Notes: generated from the letters alone by a model not told the origin. DNA of 64,000 nucleotides from Fimbriimonadaceae bacterium (GCA_019638775.1 JAHBTD010000002.1:806001-870000); one strand, 5' to 3'; positions 26,770-34,585 are shown, counted from the stretch's first letter. A program made the numbers and translations.

Positions 26770-27825
26770 TTAGCTCTTGTTGCGGATGTGGATCAGATCG
26801 CCGTCCTGAATGACGTAGTCCTTCCCTTCCAAGCTCATCTTCCCAGCCGAGTAAGCTGCATCCAGCGAGCCCGCCGCCACATAGGCGTCGTAATGCACAA
26901 TCTCCGCGCGAATAAACCCTTTGGCGATGTCGTTGTGAATCGTCGCTGCCGCTTTGAGCGCGCTTGATCCTTTCTTCAAAGCCCATGCGCGTGTGTCGTT
27001 ATCGCCTGCGGTGAAGAAAGTAATCAACCCCATCGCATCATAAACAGCGCGGATAACTCGGTTCGAAGCGGGCTCAGTCAGTCCGAGCGACTCCAAAAAC
27101 TCTGGCTGGTCCGCTGGGTCGAGCTGAGCAATCTCCTCCTCGATGGTCGCACATACAGCAAAGGCAGGGGTTCCCTGTCCCGATAGCTCGTCGATCCGCT
27201 TTTGCAGTTCGGCAGGCGGGTTGGCGGCATCGTCTTCGCTAACGTTAAACGCCACCACCATCTGCTGGAAACTCAGGAACTGATAGTTTTTGATGATGCT
27301 CAGCTCGTTCTCATCAAGATCGAGCGCACGCAGCGGAGTGCCACTTTCGAGTGGGTCCTTGATTCTCTCGAATAACGCCTTCTCAAGATAGTCGGGCGAC
27401 CCCGGCTGCTTGACGGTCATCGACTTTTGCAGCTTCTCCAGACGATTTTCAACGATCTGCAGGTCCGCCAAAACCAGCTCCACATCCACTGCTTCTTGAT
27501 CCCTTAAGGGATTGATCGCTGCATGGTAAGCCGACATGTTTGACTCAAACCCTCGAACGATGTGAAGCAAAACATCAGCCCGGCGCGCGTTGTCCAAAAA
27601 CTTCTGGGTGAAGTGCTTGCCAGATGCCTGGATAGCATCCATATCGTCCTGCAGAGTAACCGTTGCTGGAGTGATTTTCTTTGGCTGAACCTGCGCCACG
27701 ATCTTATCGAATCGCGGATCAGGAACCGGGACGGCGGTCACTTCGCCCTTGGCGATGCCACGGGCGGCGGCTCGATAAAGCGTACTCTTGCCCGATTGCG
27801 GGTATCCGATCACTGCGACTTTCAT
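26770..27825 (-). CDS. YchF/Obg-like GTPase, divergent
   Basis: The 351-residue product has YchF layout. The N-terminal P-loop is GYPQSGKST (residues 7-15), a helical insert follows (about 130-190), and a C-terminal TGS domain includes FFTAGDNDTRAWALKKG and DLIHIRNK. YchF proteins usually hydrolyse ATP and bind ribosomes. This one is unusual: the P-loop is not GLPNVGKS, and the G3 segment that should read DIAGLV is replaced by LQDDMDA, so switch II is altered. The base-binding NVSE segment (FNVSEDD) remains. It may be a paralogue rather than the housekeeping YchF. The start overlaps the upstream small gene. Confidence 0.82.
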   Translation of the reverse strand: MKVAVIGYPQSGKSTLYRAAARGIAKGEVTAVPVPDPRFDKIVAQVQPKKITPATVTLQDDMDAIQASGKHFTQKFLDNARRADVLLHIVRGFESNMSAYHAAINPLRDQEAVDVELVLADLQIVENRLEKLQKSMTVKQPGSPDYLEKALFERIKDPLESGTPLRALDLDENELSIIKNYQFLSFQQMVVAFNVSEDDAANPPAELQKRIDELSGQGTPAFAVCATIEEEIAQLDPADQPEFLESLGLTEPASNRVIRAVYDAMGLITFFTAGDNDTRAWALKKGSSALKAAATIHNDIAKGFIRAEIVHYDAYVAAGSLDAAYSAGKMSLEGKDYVIQDGDLIHIRNKS

Positions 27826-28112
27826 GGTTGTGTTGGGGAATCTGTCTCTGTCGGCTTGGGATGAGCTTCAGCCTTCTCTTTTTGACCCTTGGTTTCGTCG
27901 GTTGCTTTGCTGGCTGGTGGCTGCGTAGAGTTTGCGTAGCTGGTCTTAACTTCCGGCGCGGCCTGAGGCCCAACAAACTCCTTCTGTCCGTTCAATTGCC
28001 AGGGCAATATCCAGAAGGCGTAGACCGATCCGAGCAGAAGCACAAGGGCAAGCCACGGAAATTTCCGGCGTTTTGGGCCGGCGATAGGACGGGCCATTTC
28101 CGGCTTGCTCAT
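27822..28112 (-). CDS. Small single-pass membrane protein
   Basis: The 96-residue product has a basic N-terminus (PKRRKFPW), one hydrophobic helix (about residues 20-38), and a long Pro/Lys/Glu-rich disordered tail. Its stop overlaps the YchF-like start by four bases, so the two are co-translated. TATCCT with a preceding TGG (extended -10) lies eight bases before the ATG. No family was recognised. Confidence 0.6.
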   Translation of the reverse strand: MSKPEMARPIAGPKRRKFPWLALVLLLGSVYAFWILPWQLNGQKEFVGPQAAPEVKTSYANSTQPPASKATDETKGQKEKAEAHPKPTETDSPTQP

Positions 28113-28139
28113 GGAGAAAGAGGATACCAGGGGACGTCA

Positions 28140-28205
28140 GGCCTGGGGTGTTAGGCCTGGGGCCTCACGCCTCACGCCTCACGCCTCACAACTTACGACT
28201 CCCGA
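28140..28205. repeat. Heptamer array, CTCACGC type, running into folE2
   Basis: Degenerate CTCACGC and AGGCCTGGGG-like units occupy the gap after folE2. The array continues past the stop codon into the last six sense codons, so the SRES end of FolE2 is encoded by repeat units. Confidence 0.8.
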
Positions 28206-29005
28206 CTCCTCGCCACATACGCATAAGCGTTGTGCGCGTGGATCGACTCGTGGTTCTCAACCTCAATCTCATAGCCAGCGATCCTATCGTCGGCATCAAA
28301 CCGAAGCGCCACTTCGCGGATCATATCCTCCACGAATCGAGGGTTGTCGAAGGCGTGTTCCGTGACCCACTTCTCATCAGGTCGTTTCAGCACAGGATAC
28401 AGATCGCAAGAAGCCGACTCTTCGACCATCTCAACGATCTCTTCCAGCCAAACATGCTGTCCTTCCTGCGCTCGCACCTTCACGGTCACATAACCTCGTT
28501 GGTTGTGTGCTCCCCGTGCTGAGATCTCCTTGCTGCAAGGGCAGAGGGTCGTCACCGGCACCTGCACATACATCACCATGTCAAGCTCACCGTTGGCCTC
28601 GGCAATGAAGCCACAGTTGTATGGCATCATGCCCTCTTTTTTAGTCACCGGAGCAGCCTTGGTCATAAAGAACGGAAAATACACTTCAAGATGAGCGCTC
28701 TCTGCGTGGAGGCGGTCCTTCAGCGCCTTGAGAATCTTGGGAATACCGTGAACGCTGACCTCTTTCTTGTGGTCGTTCAAGACCTCCAAGAATCGACTCA
28801 TATGCGTACCCTTAAAGTGGTGCGGCAGATTCACTGTTAGCGTGAAATCGCCGATTGTGTGCTGCCGTTCATCCTGTCGGTCCAGCACAGCAATAGGATA
28901 TTTGACGCCGCGTACGCCCACTTTATCAATGGGGATGTTGCGCGTGTCGCGCGTGTTCTGCATATCGGGCAACGGGCCCTTCGTCTCCTTCGCGTGCATA
29001 CTCAT
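28193..29005 (-). CDS. folE2: GTP cyclohydrolase FolE2 (type IB)
   Basis: The product of about 270 residues matches the FolE2 family, which converts GTP to 7,8-dihydroneopterin triphosphate, the first step of folate (and queuosine) synthesis. Family segments seen include MQNTRDTRNIPIDKVGV, the metal-binding Cys in TTLCPCSKEIS, GAHNQRG, and HAHNAYA near the end. FolE2 does not depend strictly on zinc, unlike FolE. The ATG at 29005 has AGGA six bases upstream; ATG 29011 and 28999 are alternatives. The very end is encoded by heptamer repeat. Confidence 0.95.
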   Translation of the reverse strand: MSMHAKETKGPLPDMQNTRDTRNIPIDKVGVRGVKYPIAVLDRQDERQHTIGDFTLTVNLPHHFKGTHMSRFLEVLNDHKKEVSVHGIPKILKALKDRLHAESAHLEVYFPFFMTKAAPVTKKEGMMPYNCGFIAEANGELDMVMYVQVPVTTLCPCSKEISARGAHNQRGYVTVKVRAQEGQHVWLEEIVEMVEESASCDLYPVLKRPDEKWVTEHAFDNPRFVEDMIREVALRFDADDRIAGYEIEVENHESIHAHNAYAYVARSRES

Positions 29006-29105
29006 CGGCATTCCTATTGTGACTCGCAAACCCCAATGCCGTTTTACGTCATTAGGTTCCCTTGCGTTCAAGAGTCCTAAGTCAAGCAGACGCTGCTCTT
29101 GGGAG

Positions 29106-29125
29106 GGCAGCGCTTCGTCGCTGCC
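29106..29125. repeat. REP hairpin 1
   Basis: GGCAGCG-N6-CGCTGCC with GGGAG just before it. It sits 3' of the RAYT gene and is inverted relative to the two copies on the other side. Confidence 0.88.
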
Positions 29126-29136
29126 ATAGACACCTA

Positions 29137-29622
29137 TTAGGGGTCATACCATTCAAACTCGTTCAGCTCACCCTGATAAGGCCAATCTTCTGGTCTCTCG
29201 ACTAACCAGTGTCGAATCGGATTCGATCGCACATACTCCCACTTAGCATTGTAGTTTTCATGAGATCGCAACTGTCGATCCCAATAGTCGATCTGCCAAA
29301 TGGGGTGCTGATCAGGAAGAGGCCACTCTTTGCTGGCCAGCGCCTTCCAATACTTGATCCATCTGCTCAGACTATAGGCAGGCCGTTCACTCGGGGCGCA
29401 AAAGAAGTGTATGTGGTCCGGAAGAATGACGTACCTGCCCACCTTCCACTTCTCGGCTTGCTGCCATGCTTCTACAATAGTCTTAGCAGCCTGTGCGTCA
29501 ACCAGAATTTTCTTGCGATGGTTTGTGCAGACCGTCACAAATAGAATCGTCGAACGGTTGCGGTATGCCTTGTTTGGCAAGTGAACAGGGTGCAGACGCT
29601 TCGGCAAATCTGGGTTGCTCAT
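29137..29622 (-). CDS. REP-associated tyrosine transposase (RAYT, Y1 family)
   Basis: From ATG 29622 the product is 161 residues. It carries the HUH metal motif as DHIHFF (about residues 70-75) and the catalytic tyrosine in ENYNAKWEYVRSNP (about residue 130). Flanking REP hairpins at 29106, 29636 and 29674 are its expected single-stranded DNA substrates, so the unit resembles a complete REPtron. RAYTs cut and join REP sequences and are domesticated relatives of IS200/IS605 transposases. The gene is inserted between folE2 and glcF. Confidence 0.92.
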   Translation of the reverse strand: MSNPDLPKRLHPVHLPNKAYRNRSTILFVTVCTNHRKKILVDAQAAKTIVEAWQQAEKWKVGRYVILPDHIHFFCAPSERPAYSLSRWIKYWKALASKEWPLPDQHPIWQIDYWDRQLRSHENYNAKWEYVRSNPIRHWLVERPEDWPYQGELNEFEWYDP

Positions 29623-29635
29623 GTATAACTGATAC

Positions 29636-29655
29636 GGCAGCGACAAAGCGCTGCC
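29636..29655. repeat. REP hairpin 2
   Basis: GGCAGCG-N6-CGCTGCC, in the orientation opposite to REP 1, 14 bases upstream of the RAYT start codon. Confidence 0.88.
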
Positions 29656-29669
29656 CTCGCACTTCGATT

Positions 29670-30881
29670 TTACGGCAGCGACGAAGCGCTGCCCTCCCAG
29701 CCCGAACAAACCAACTCCAGTATCTCAGCCAAATACAGAACTTTCAGGCGCTCCCCATGCTCCCGGACCGCCTGCGCGATCCAGCCGTGACATCCAGGAT
29801 TCCCCATCACGATCAGGCTCGCTCCGGTCGATTCGGCGTTCGCATACTTCCGCTCCAGAAGCTCTCGCGCGAGCTTAGGCTGGGTGACGTTGTAAATCCC
29901 TGCGCTGCCGCAGCACATGTCCGCCTCCGGCATCTCGATCAGCTCCAATCCTGGGATTGCATTCAAGAGTTGCCGAGGCTGGATGCGAATCTTCTGCCCG
30001 TGGGCAAGGTGGCAGGCATCGTGATAGGTGGCGGTCGCTTCCCTTCTCGGCAGCTCACTGAGCAGATCGAGCAGACCGTTCTCGACAAAGAACTCGGAGA
30101 TATCTTTCACCCGGTCGCCAAAGGCGGTTTGCTCCTTCATGTGGCTGCCGCATCCGGCAGAGTTCACCACGATGGGAAGATCGCCGGGCATGGTCTCGGC
30201 GAGCCGCTTCGCGTACTGCTGTCCGACCTCCAAGAACCCGTTGTGCGCGTGAAGAGCCCCGCAGCAGCCGGAGCTGCTGGGCTTGACAGCATAGCCGAGT
30301 CTTCTCAAAAGCCTGCGCGTGGCCTCGTGGACGTTCGGATACATCACCCGCATGACGCACCCCTCCAGCATGTACACCTGACCCTTGATCTCGGGGAGCG
30401 CGGCTTCGTCGAGCGGAGGCCAGGGGAAGCTCGGCTGAGGGGTGGGCTTGTCGGCTTCGGGCGATTGCCCGCTGAGGATGCGGCTTAGAATCGCGGGGAT
30501 GCGCTTTCCCGGGATGATCTTGGAAAGGCCAAGCTGAATCCTCATCTTGGTTGGGCTGCTCAGACCGTCCAAGAACATCCGTTTGGCCCGATGCTTGTGA
30601 ACCTCTTCGACCCGCGTTCTTGCCATCTCCAGGATCGCGCCGTATTCGACCCCGCTGGGACAGGCCGTTTCGCAAGCTCGGCAGCCGAGGCACTGGTCGA
30701 GGTGCGGCCCGACGTCTTCCTTCCAATCCAGCTTGCCCTCGTCGGCGGTGCGTGCCAGGTAAATGCGTCCGCGCGGGGATTCGGTCTCCTGCCCGGTCAG
30801 CACGAAGGTTGGGCAGCTTTCCAGGCAAAAGCCGCACCGGATGCAGTGGGAGGTGAGGTCGGAAAGCTTGTGGTCGCTCAA
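29670..30881 (-). CDS. glcF: Glycolate oxidase iron-sulfur subunit GlcF
   Basis: The 403-residue product has two N-terminal 4Fe-4S motifs (CIRCGFCLESCP and CLGCRACETACP, about residues 13-75). Two CCG domains follow (GCCGALHAHNG and MCCGSAGIYN), as in GlcF and lactate/glycolate oxidase partners. It passes electrons from the GlcD/GlcE flavoproteins towards the quinone pool. The start is TTG, overlapping the glcE stop (TTGA), and the order glcD-glcE-glcF is one operon. The last ten residues are encoded by a REP element, so the original end has been replaced. Confidence 0.93.
   Translation of the reverse strand: MSDHKLSDLTSHCIRCGFCLESCPTFVLTGQETESPRGRIYLARTADEGKLDWKEDVGPHLDQCLGCRACETACPSGVEYGAILEMARTRVEEVHKHRAKRMFLDGLSSPTKMRIQLGLSKIIPGKRIPAILSRILSGQSPEADKPTPQPSFPWPPLDEAALPEIKGQVYMLEGCVMRVMYPNVHEATRRLLRRLGYAVKPSSSGCCGALHAHNGFLEVGQQYAKRLAETMPGDLPIVVNSAGCGSHMKEQTAFGDRVKDISEFFVENGLLDLLSELPRREATATYHDACHLAHGQKIRIQPRQLLNAIPGLELIEMPEADMCCGSAGIYNVTQPKLARELLERKYANAESTGASLIVMGNPGCHGWIAQAVREHGERLKVLYLAEILELVCSGWEGSASSLP
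29674..29700. repeat. REP hairpin 3, overlapping the glcF end
   Basis: GGCAGCG-N6-CGCTGCC (29674-29693) followed by CTCCCAG. It forms the last codons of glcF, so the GWEGSASSLP tail of GlcF is REP-derived. Confidence 0.88.
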
Positions 30882-31540
30882 AAGATGCCCATCTCCCCTG
30901 GATTGAGTTTGTGCGTCGGGTCGAAGATCTCCTTGGCCCGCTTCATGTAGCGGATCATGGCGGGGTCGGTGATTTGGGGAATCTGGGATTGGGCGTTCGG
31001 TGATGCAAAGTCAGCAGGCGTTGCACTCAGCGAGGATGAGATCGGCTTGAGCGGATTCGTCTTCAAGATGACTTCAGCCACGACTCCGAGTGTGCCCCGA
31101 GCACCGATAAACAGCTTCTGAACGTCGTACCCCGCGACATTTTTGACGGCTCGGCTGCCGCACTTTCGAACACAGCCGTCTGCAGTAACAACCGTCATCC
31201 CCAACACCCAGTCTCGCCAAGAACCATACTCCGACTGCAAGCGATGTGGTGCATTGGTCGATAAGGCCCCACCAACCGTCGGGTCGCTCACGCCGCCGGA
31301 GATAGGCAGACACTGTCCCTTTGAAGCCAGCTCCTCTTGAAGCACTGACAGCGGCGTTCCCGCCCTTACGACGGCAACCTGATCCTCAGGAATGCAGTCG
31401 ATCAGTCCCGCATAGGCGGACATCGCTAGCACGTCTTCACCTTGCTCCTCAACATCTTGAAGGAAGCCTCGAATTCGCAGCCGATCAGCCGAAGCCACAG
31501 CCTCGACAATCCCCGTCAAGCTATCTGGACGATGGATCAC
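30878..31540 (-). CDS. glcE: Glycolate oxidase FAD-binding subunit GlcE, short form
   Basis: From the GTG that overlaps the glcD stop (GTGA) the product is 220 residues. The FAD-binding type 4 fold is clear: LPISGGVSDPTVGGALSTNA, RDWVLGMTVVTADG, KNVAGYDVQKLFIGARGTLG. It ends with FDPTHKLNPGEMG, the normal family ending. It is much shorter than the roughly 350 residues of E. coli GlcE, because the cap domain between FAD domain and tail is missing or reduced. It acts with GlcD and GlcF to oxidise glycolate or D-lactate. Confidence 0.88.
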   Translation of the reverse strand: MIHRPDSLTGIVEAVASADRLRIRGFLQDVEEQGEDVLAMSAYAGLIDCIPEDQVAVVRAGTPLSVLQEELASKGQCLPISGGVSDPTVGGALSTNAPHRLQSEYGSWRDWVLGMTVVTADGCVRKCGSRAVKNVAGYDVQKLFIGARGTLGVVAEVILKTNPLKPISSSLSATPADFASPNAQSQIPQITDPAMIRYMKRAKEIFDPTHKLNPGEMGIF

Positions 31541-33204
31541 CACGCCACCCCGCGCCAGCGCTTCTGATGCTCCACGCAGCTCTTCTGATTCGGCAGAATC
31601 TTGCACGGGTTGCACAGCATTCCGTCGTTGAAGATGCGCTTCGCCATCGCCTGCAGCTCCAAGTCCGCCGGACTGAACATCAGCGGCATCAGGTCGACCT
31701 TCTCTACGCCGATCCCGTGCTCGCCGGTGACGCTGCCTCCAAGCTCGATGCACCGCCGCACGATCACTTCCCCGGCCTCGACCACGCGCTTCACCTGGTC
31801 GGGGTCGCGGTCGTCGAAGTAAAAGCAGGGGTGAAGGTTGCCATCGCCCGCATGGAACAGGTTGGCGACGCCCAGGCCGTGCTCCTCGGCGACTTTGTAC
31901 ACAAAGTCCAGCATCTCCGGGAGCTTGGAGCGGGGGATCACGCCGTCGTGGGTGACGATGCTGGGCGCAAGCCGCCCCATCGCCCCGATGCCCTTCTTTC
32001 GGGCGGTCCAAAGCTCTTGCCGCTCGCGCTCGTCCTTGGCGATGCGGACCTCCAGCGCGCCGTTTTCCTGGCAGATTCGGGAGACGGCGGACATTTCGTT
32101 TTGGACAACATCTTCCGAATTTTGGATTTTGGATTTTGGATTTTGGATTGGATCGCCGATTGCCGATAGCTGATCTCCGATATCTACGCCCCGATCGCTG
32201 ATCGCCGATAGCTGATCGCCCCCAAAACTCCCCTCCCCCTGCGACGAAGGAGCGAGGGGGAGGGGGTTGGGGGAGGGGGTTTCCCGATGACCGATCCCTG
32301 ATCTCCGATCTCCGATATCCACACCCCGATCGCTGATCGCCGATAGCTGATCGCTACTGTCACACTCCACCAACAGCAGCGCCTCTGCGCCTTCGGGATA
32401 CTGCAGATTGAACGCGGCTTTGAGAGCTTTAAGGATCCCCTTGTCCATGATCTCCATCGCCGCTGGGAGCACCCCCTCGGCGATGATCTGCGCCACGGCC
32501 TGCGTGGCTCCGCGCACCGTCGGGAACGCGGCGAGCGCTGTCTTGACGGCTGCCGGAACGGGCGTCAGTTTCACCCAAGCCTCCGTCACGATGCCCAGCG
32601 TCCCTTCCGAACCCACGATCAGACCCAGAAAGTCATAACCCGGCCCGCCGGGGACCTCCCCGCCAAAGCGCACCACTTCCCCATTCGGCTCGACCATCGT
32701 GATGCCCAGGATGTGCTGAACCGTCACCCCATACTTCAGCGTGTGCGGCCCGCCCGAGTTCTCGGCGATATTGCCGCCGAGGGTCGAGACGGTCTGGCTG
32801 CTGGGGTCGGGGGCAAAGTGCAGGCCGTGCTCGGCGACGGCGTCGGAGATGCGCTTGTTCGCGATCCCAGCTTGGGCAAGCAGGCAGCGATTCTCGACGT
32901 CGATCTCCAGAATCTTCGTGAGCTTCTTGGTGGAGATGATCACGCCCCCCATCGCCGCCAGCGCGCCGCCGCTCAGTCCCGTGCCCGCGCCCCGCGCCGT
33001 GTAGGGGACAGAGTTTGCCACGCACCACTGCACCACCTTCTGCACCTCATCGGTGGATTCGGGAAGGACGACGACAGCCGGCTTGCTGCGGTCGACGGTG
33101 TAGGCGTCGCAGTCGTAAGCCCGCAAAGCCCCTGGCCCAGAAAGCACTTTGTGCGCTTCCAGGATGGACTCCATTCCACGGGCGATCTGCTCAGCGTCAG
33201 TCAT
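31537..33204 (-). CDS. glcD: Glycolate oxidase subunit GlcD with repeat-derived insertion
   Basis: The 555-residue flavoprotein has an FAD-binding domain (TARGAGTGLSGGAL near residue 70; GGNIAENSGGPHTLKYG near 145; GSEGTLGIVTEA) and a C-terminal oxidase domain (ANLFHAGDGNLHP, GEHGIGVEK). Between LLLVECD (about residue 281) and DVVQNEMSAV (about 363), where homologues have only a few residues, lie about 80 extra residues. They contain DQLSAISDRGVDIGD twice and NPKSKIQN. These are translated intergenic-type heptamer repeats. The frame is preserved, so the enzyme may still fold with an exposed loop. It oxidises glycolate or D-lactate. Confidence 0.92.
   Translation of the reverse strand: MTDAEQIARGMESILEAHKVLSGPGALRAYDCDAYTVDRSKPAVVVLPESTDEVQKVVQWCVANSVPYTARGAGTGLSGGALAAMGGVIISTKKLTKILEIDVENRCLLAQAGIANKRISDAVAEHGLHFAPDPSSQTVSTLGGNIAENSGGPHTLKYGVTVQHILGITMVEPNGEVVRFGGEVPGGPGYDFLGLIVGSEGTLGIVTEAWVKLTPVPAAVKTALAAFPTVRGATQAVAQIIAEGVLPAAMEIMDKGILKALKAAFNLQYPEGAEALLLVECDSSDQLSAISDRGVDIGDRRSGIGHRETPSPNPLPLAPSSQGEGSFGGDQLSAISDRGVDIGDQLSAIGDPIQNPKSKIQNSEDVVQNEMSAVSRICQENGALEVRIAKDERERQELWTARKKGIGAMGRLAPSIVTHDGVIPRSKLPEMLDFVYKVAEEHGLGVANLFHAGDGNLHPCFYFDDRDPDQVKRVVEAGEVIVRRCIELGGSVTGEHGIGVEKVDLMPLMFSPADLELQAMAKRIFNDGMLCNPCKILPNQKSCVEHQKRWRGVAW
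32118..32362. repeat. Composite repeat insertion inside glcD
   Basis: From low to high coordinate: GATTTTG heptamers (32118-32150), GATCGCC/GATAGCT heptamers (to about 32217), a GC-rich hairpin with four G5 tracts (about 32225-32281), then more GATCGCC-type heptamers. All parts except the hairpin match arrays found between genes elsewhere in the window. Confidence 0.9.
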
Positions 33205-33302
33205 CGGTTGTGGTTAGTTTAGCTTTGCATTCCAAATGCATCGCCCTTCATAGCCAACCTAAACGACGAATACGCCCTACAAGACCTAAATCCAGGCCCA
33301 CC

Positions 33303-33505
33303 AAAAAAAACGGGCGTGCTCAGCACGCCCTAGTTGCTCGTCTTTCTTGCGATCATCGACTCGGGCCGTTAAGGCCGATTCTGATCGCGGCTTTTCTGCT
33401 CAATATGCCGGGCTTTCGCCTCTCAGCCAATCGAGTCAAAAATCGCTATGTTCGGGATTACGCCCGCCTACTGAACCCGGTTCCCGCGAGTAGGACCGAC
33501 TGCGT
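33303..33505 (-). ncRNA. Candidate structured RNA ending in an intrinsic terminator
   Basis: Read on the minus strand, TTGGTC-N17-TGTACT (33540 to 33512) could be a promoter with start near 33505. About 200 nt follow, with nested pairings: CCTACT with AGTAGG, GCGAT with ATCGC enclosing GACTCG with CGAGTC, and GGCC-N5-GGCC. The region ends with a GC hairpin (GGGCGTGC/GCACGCCC, 33312-33330) and eight T. No known family was recognised; size would suit 6S RNA but motifs do not confirm it. Alternatively it is a mosaic of small palindromes like 47559-47735, or a leader of glcD. Confidence 0.4.
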
Positions 33506-33591
33506 GAAATCAGTACATTGTTTGGCAACTTTGGGACCAACCGACTACCAATGAATCGCACATGCCTGAGCAGGCCAGCGCTTTCAAGGTC

Positions 33592-33597
33592 TACAAT
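33592..33597 (+). promoter_or_regulatory. -10 box of Gfo/Idh gene (leaderless)
   Basis: TACAAT lies seven bases before the ATG at 33605, and no Shine-Dalgarno is seen. Confidence 0.5.
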
Positions 33598-33604
33598 GAG
33601 CATC

Positions 33605-34585
33605 ATGGGTTCGGTTAAGGTTGGCCTCCTCGGGGCCGGAGGCATCGGCAACGTTCACGCCCGACACTATTCCGCAATGCCCGATGTGGAACTCCACGTC
33701 TTCGATATTCACCCCGAAAAAGTCGATACCATCGCTAAAGCCCATCGGGCAATCCCCTGCTCGTCTTTCGATGATCTCATCGCTAAAGTTGATGCCGTCG
33801 ATATCTGCCTGCCGTCGAACCTGCATTACGAATTCGGGATGAAATCCATCGCAGCAGGCAAGCCGACGATGGTCGAAAAGCCGATAGCCACAACCCTCGA
33901 GCATGCCTCAGAGATGATGGAGGCGTCCGAAAAAGCGGAGGTGCCGCTCTTTGTCGGCCAAGTCGTTCGCTTCTTTCCCGAATTCCGTACCGCACACAAC
34001 CTCGTCGAAAACGGAACAGTCGGCATTCCAGCTGCAGCACGAATGCGCAGGGGCGGTGGACCTCCGCGATCCCACGCAGAGTGGTTCTTCGATCACGAGA
34101 AGTCGGGTGGAGTTCTGCTCGATCTGGCCATCCACGATTTCGATTGGCTACGCTGGACGCTTGGCGAAGTCAAGCATCTCTATTCGCGCTCGGTAGGGGC
34201 GAAGACCGGTAAAGGCCTCGACTATGCCCTCACCACTCTCACCTTCGACAGCGGCGCGGTAGCCCACACAGAGACCACCTGGATGGATCCGGGCGGATTC
34301 CGAGTCGCTCTGGAAGTGTGTGGAAGCGAAGGGATGATTGAATTTGACTCTCGACACCTGCCAACACTCCGTGTCAACACCGGCGATATCAAGGTAACCG
34401 AAGGTCCGCTCGCCCCGAAAGATGACCCTTACTACCGCGAACTCAGCGCCTTCCTTGCTGCCGTCACAAAAGGCGAACCCTTGCCGATCACGGCTTACGA
34501 CGGTTTCATGGCTCTTAGCATCAGTCTCGCCGCACTTGACTCAGCCAGAACTGGTCGCGTCGTTGCACCGGCCCGACAGATTTAG
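33605..34585 (+). CDS. Gfo/Idh/MocA-family oxidoreductase
   Basis: The 326-residue cytoplasmic protein has the Rossmann motif GLLGAGGIGNVHARHY (residues 7-22), the family Lys in MVEKPIATT (EKP, about residue 95), and the HDFDWLRW segment (His about residue 178), where the sugar-handling His usually sits. It probably oxidises or reduces a cyclic polyol or sugar with NAD(P). The substrate cannot be told from sequence. ATG 33596 is in frame but would remove the promoter spacing; 33605 starts directly before the fold. Monocistronic. Confidence 0.9.
   Translation: MGSVKVGLLGAGGIGNVHARHYSAMPDVELHVFDIHPEKVDTIAKAHRAIPCSSFDDLIAKVDAVDICLPSNLHYEFGMKSIAAGKPTMVEKPIATTLEHASEMMEASEKAEVPLFVGQVVRFFPEFRTAHNLVENGTVGIPAAARMRRGGGPPRSHAEWFFDHEKSGGVLLDLAIHDFDWLRWTLGEVKHLYSRSVGAKTGKGLDYALTTLTFDSGAVAHTETTWMDPGGFRVALEVCGSEGMIEFDSRHLPTLRVNTGDIKVTEGPLAPKDDPYYRELSAFLAAVTKGEPLPITAYDGFMALSISLAALDSARTGRVVAPARQI

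Larger units (their letters stand above)
33205..33604. other. Gene-free stretch between divergent glcD and oxidoreductase genes
   Basis: This 400-bp gap holds the possible structured RNA at 33303-33505 (minus strand) and the oxidoreductase -10 box at 33592. 33205-33300 shows nothing clear except TAAACT (minus strand, 11 bases before the glcD ATG), a possible -10 for the glc operon. Confidence 0.6.

Noticed and set aside
29493-30488. 331-codon open frame on the plus strand
   Set aside because: Antisense to RAYT and glcF, which have clear motifs.
33415-33435. TPP riboswitch, suggested by GGCTGAGA on the minus strand
   Set aside because: The other conserved TPP segments are missing and the neighbouring genes are not thiamine genes.
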